Shown one piece after another: positions 7,380 through 9,227 of a DNA stretch of 9,227 bases. This DNA is from Lachnoclostridium sp. UBA7122 (lineage in GTDB: Bacteria > Bacillota > Clostridia > Lachnospirales > Lachnospiraceae), in assembly GCA_002493085.1 (NCBI GenBank), contig DKXQ01000205.1, positions 16,092 to 25,318 of the forward strand, written 5' to 3'. The notes beneath the pieces were generated by a model, which saw only the letters and a list, made by a program, of their open reading frames with translations, made no database searches and was not told where the DNA came from. Each line of letters begins with the position of its first letter. Positions within the stretch are counted from its first letter, which is position 1. A program made the translations under genes and the position numbers.

Positions 7380-7413
7380 AAAGACCAGGATAGATAATTC
7401 TTCCTGGTCTTTT
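7380..7413 (+). terminator. Intrinsic terminator after the xylanase gene
   Basis: Perfect 11-bp inverted repeat AAAGACCAGGA (7380-7390) and TCCTGGTCTTT (7402-7412), with an 11-nt loop. The 3' arm and following base supply a T run (7410-7413), with more T at 7415 and 7417-7418. It lies 35 bp after the xylanase stop and is the best terminator in the window, so it probably ends the receptor/xylanase transcript and separates the GH43 gene at least partly. The A run on the left arm would also make it work, more weakly, in the other direction. Confidence 0.8.
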
Positions 7414-7430
7414 ATCTTAGTTTTACTATC

Positions 7431-7448
7431 AGCAATAGAAGCAATAGA
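7431..7448 (+). repeat. 9-bp tandem repeat upstream of the GH43 gene, possible operator
   Basis: AGCAATAGA occurs twice head to tail (7431-7439 and 7440-7448), five bases before a TTGAAA -35-like element. Direct repeats next to a -35 element are typical of AraC-family or response-regulator binding sites, but a two-copy 9-bp repeat could also be chance. No regulator gene is present in the window. Confidence 0.4.
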
Positions 7449-7453
7449 ACTTC

Positions 7454-7480
7454 TTGAAATAAGCATAAATAAAATATAAA
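7454..7480 (+). promoter_or_regulatory. Weak candidate promoter for the GH43 gene
   Basis: TTGAAA (7454-7459, five of six consensus) precedes TATAAA (7475-7480) with a short 15-bp spacer; at 17 bp the hexamer is TAAATT (7477-7482). Either choice would start transcription close to the ribosome binding site at 7487-7492, which is unusually tight. A promoter somewhere in 7414-7486 is expected because of the terminator just upstream, but this exact assignment is uncertain. Confidence 0.3.
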
Positions 7481-7500
7481 TTAAGCAGGAGGATAAATAT

Positions 7501-9072
7501 ATGAAAAATATAGTAGTAGCTGAAAATCCTATTTTAAAGCAGGATTATCCAGATGCAGATGTAATAAGGGTAGGCGGCACTTATTATATGATTAGCACAA
7601 CAGTACATTTTATGCCTGGCGGAGTTATTTTAAGGTCATATAACCTGGCAGACTGGGAAATTGTAAGTTATGTATTTGAAACTTTGGACAATACCCCAGA
7701 ACAGCTGCTGGCTGGCAGCTCTAATATATATGGAAAAGGAATGTGGGCAGCTTCCCTAAGGTATTATAAAGGTATTTTCTATGTAGCTTTTGTGGCAAAT
7801 GATACACATAAGACGTACTTATACCAGTCAGATAATATTGAAGGACCATGGAAAAAACAGGAAATCAAGGGATTTTACCATGATTGTTCCTTATTATTTG
7901 ATGATGATGGCAGGATATATATTATATATGGCAACAAAAATATATATCTGACAGAGCTGGCACCAGATTTAAAAGAACCCAAAAAAGGCGGACTGCACCG
8001 TCTGGTTATAGAAGATAAAGATAATCCAAGACTGGGATATGAAGGGGCACATTGTTACAAAATTAATGGAAGGTATTATATTTTTTTAATTCACAGCCTT
8101 AAAAATGAATGGTTCAGGACAGAGGCATGTTTTTCTTCGGACTCTTTAGAAGGGGAGTTTACTGGGAGCGATGTAATATGTGACGATATGGGTTACCGCC
8201 ATTCTGGTGTGGCACAGGGAGGCATTGTAAATACTCCAGATGGAAAATGGTATGGCATTATGTTCCAGGACAGAGGCGCATCTGGAAGAATTCCTGTACT
8301 TGTTCCAATGCACTGGCATAATAAACAGCCAGTATTTGGAATTAACGGAAAAATACCTAAGTTAGTACAGACTATAGATACAAGGCCAGGTTATATATAT
8401 GAGCCACTTTATGCTTCAGATGATTTTAACTATCCAATAGAAGAAGATGGAAAAGTACATCTAAAAAAAGTATGGCAGTGGAACCATAATCCGCATAATG
8501 AGTTATGGTCCACAAGTGAGAGGAAAGGGGCATTACGCCTACATTCAGGTAAAATCTGTGAAACTCTGGACAAAGCTTATAATACACTTACACAAAGAAC
8601 AACAGAGCCTGAAAGCTTTGTAACAGTCATTGTAGATGGCTCCCATATGAAAGAAGGGGATTATGCTGGAATCACAGCACTTCTGGGCTGCTATGGTGCA
8701 ATAGCCCTTACATACAGGAATGGTATTTATGAAATTGTAATGCTTGGGAAAGAGCCAGAAAATAATAATTTAAATAGTACATATGGAGAACTGCAGAAAG
8801 AAAAAGAATATGCAAGGGTGGTGGCTGGCGGACCCGTAATCCGTTTAAAATGCAAGGTTCAGTATAAACATAGTACAGATATAGCAGAGTTTTTCTATGA
8901 GCAGGACGGAAAATGGATTCCCACAGGCATCCAGCATAAGCTTGTTTTCAAATTGGACCATTTTACTGGCTGCCGGTTCGGGCTTTTTTATTATTCAGTA
9001 AAAGAGACAGGTGGTTATGTTGATTTTATAGATTTCAATTATGGAGTATTACCCAAAACAACAACCCGCTAA
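7501..9072 (+). CDS. Cytoplasmic GH43 beta-xylosidase / alpha-L-arabinofuranosidase with C-terminal beta-sandwich
   Basis: A 523-residue inverting glycoside hydrolase that should release xylose and/or arabinose from imported xylo-oligosaccharides. The five-bladed propeller fills about residues 5-300. The expected catalytic triad is visible: base D18 in DYPDADVI, pKa-modulating D128 in YHDCSLLFDDDG, and acid E181 in YEGAHCYK. H234 in RHSGVAQGG is the usual metal-site histidine. Residues about 305-520 form the concanavalin-like C-terminal domain (GH43_C2 type) with the hallmark KVWQWNHNP, which usually completes the active-site pocket. MISTTVHFMPGGVILRSYNL and KGMWAASLRYYKG resemble the GH43 subfamily 10/12 group; xylosidase and arabinofuranosidase cannot be told apart from sequence alone. 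There is no signal peptide, so it acts inside the cell, downstream of the importer. AGGAGG at 7487-7492, eight bases before ATG, fixes the start. Confidence 0.93.
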   Translation: MKNIVVAENPILKQDYPDADVIRVGGTYYMISTTVHFMPGGVILRSYNLADWEIVSYVFETLDNTPEQLLAGSSNIYGKGMWAASLRYYKGIFYVAFVANDTHKTYLYQSDNIEGPWKKQEIKGFYHDCSLLFDDDGRIYIIYGNKNIYLTELAPDLKEPKKGGLHRLVIEDKDNPRLGYEGAHCYKINGRYYIFLIHSLKNEWFRTEACFSSDSLEGEFTGSDVICDDMGYRHSGVAQGGIVNTPDGKWYGIMFQDRGASGRIPVLVPMHWHNKQPVFGINGKIPKLVQTIDTRPGYIYEPLYASDDFNYPIEEDGKVHLKKVWQWNHNPHNELWSTSERKGALRLHSGKICETLDKAYNTLTQRTTEPESFVTVIVDGSHMKEGDYAGITALLGCYGAIALTYRNGIYEIVMLGKEPENNNLNSTYGELQKEKEYARVVAGGPVIRLKCKVQYKHSTDIAEFFYEQDGKWIPTGIQHKLVFKLDHFTGCRFGLFYYSVKETGGYVDFIDFNYGVLPKTTTR

Positions 9073-9121
9073 ACCAGATTTCCGGATGGAACAGAATTTT
9101 AATAGTAAAAAAATTTATAAA

Positions 9122-9136
9122 TGACAATATGTGTCA
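9122..9136. promoter_or_regulatory. Inverted repeat upstream of an extended -10 promoter, possible operator
   Basis: TGACA (9122-9126) and TGTCA (9132-9136) form a symmetric site with a 5-bp spacer. It occupies the -35 region of the promoter-like TGTTATAAT at 9145-9153, where a dimeric regulator could act. The half-sites are short, so chance is possible. Confidence 0.35.
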
Positions 9137-9144
9137 ATGTATCT

Positions 9145-9153
9145 TGTTATAAT
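9145..9153 (+). promoter_or_regulatory. Extended -10 promoter for a gene beyond the window
   Basis: The sequence TGTTATAAT is a perfect extended -10 element (TGN plus TATAAT). No good -35 hexamer lies at the normal distance (CAATAT at 17 bp), which is typical of extended -10 promoters or activator-dependent ones. Transcription would begin near 9160 and run out of the window. The 155 bp after the GH43 stop contain no open frame of note and no strong terminator. Confidence 0.5.
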
Positions 9154-9202
9154 ACAATCAATCTTATATATATGAGATATCCATATAGTTATACCAAAAT
9201 AC

Positions 9203-9223
9203 TTTACAATATAACTTTGTAAA
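9203..9223. repeat. 7-bp inverted repeat near the right edge
   Basis: TTTACAA (9203-9209) and TTGTAAA (9217-9223) are perfectly complementary, with a 7-nt spacer. The 21-bp site would fall in the leader of a transcript starting near 9160. It could be an operator or a weak RNA hairpin; the high AT content makes either reading tentative. Confidence 0.35.
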
Positions 9224-9227
9224 ATAT

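Noticed and set aside
9080..9091. TTCC-GGAT-GGAA hairpin after the GH43 gene as a terminator
   Set aside because: It has only four base pairs and no adjacent T run. No strong terminator for the GH43 gene is visible in the window.
9115..9137. Perfect TTGACA on the minus strand (9137 to 9132) as part of a leftward promoter
   Set aside because: The only TATAAA-like hexamer downstream is 12 bp away, too close, and transcription would run into the GH43 gene.

Overview
The window is AT-rich DNA in which every gene lies on the + strand. It reads as a xylan-utilisation locus of an anaerobic Firmicute, most probably a gut or rumen member of the Lachnospiraceae (Butyrivibrio/Roseburia/Eubacterium-like). 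The reasons are strong AGGAGG-type ribosome binding sites, LplB/YtcP-type sugar permeases without a local ATPase, and a large secreted GH10 xylanase ending in the Ig-like repeats common on surface proteins of that family. The genus is inferred and cannot be fixed from this window.

Layout. Positions 1-243 are the last 80 codons of a sugar-binding receptor gene whose start lies outside the window. A strong hairpin with a short T run (about 291-326) separates it from two ABC permease genes (341-1300 and 1315-2226). After a 109-bp gap with a good -10 element comes a second, paralogous receptor gene (2336-4033), which has an unusual N-terminal anchor and an odd hydrophobic C-terminal tail. Next is a 1076-residue secreted endo-xylanase (4115-7345): signal peptide, CBM22-like module, GH10 catalytic domain, two CBM9-like modules, two Ig-like/surface-repeat modules. 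A clear intrinsic terminator (7380-7413) closes that unit. A GH43 beta-xylosidase/arabinofuranosidase without a signal peptide (7501-9072) follows, preceded by a 9-bp tandem repeat and a possible promoter. The last 155 bp hold no gene but contain an extended -10 promoter and two inverted repeats, probably the control region of the next gene.

How the parts fit together (inference from families and order). The secreted xylanase cuts xylan at or near the cell surface. The receptor(s) and permease pair import the xylo-oligosaccharides, probably energised by a shared MsmK/UgpC-type ATPase encoded elsewhere. The cytoplasmic GH43 enzyme then trims the oligosaccharides to xylose and/or arabinose. This is a Gram-positive polysaccharide-utilisation locus of a known general type. 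I see no wholly new system. The most unusual points are the duplicated receptor with its atypical ends, the terminator that abuts a ribosome binding site, and the strongly basic C-terminal module of the xylanase. No tRNA, rRNA, CRISPR array, insertion sequence or minus-strand gene is supported, and no gap between genes exceeds 300 bp.
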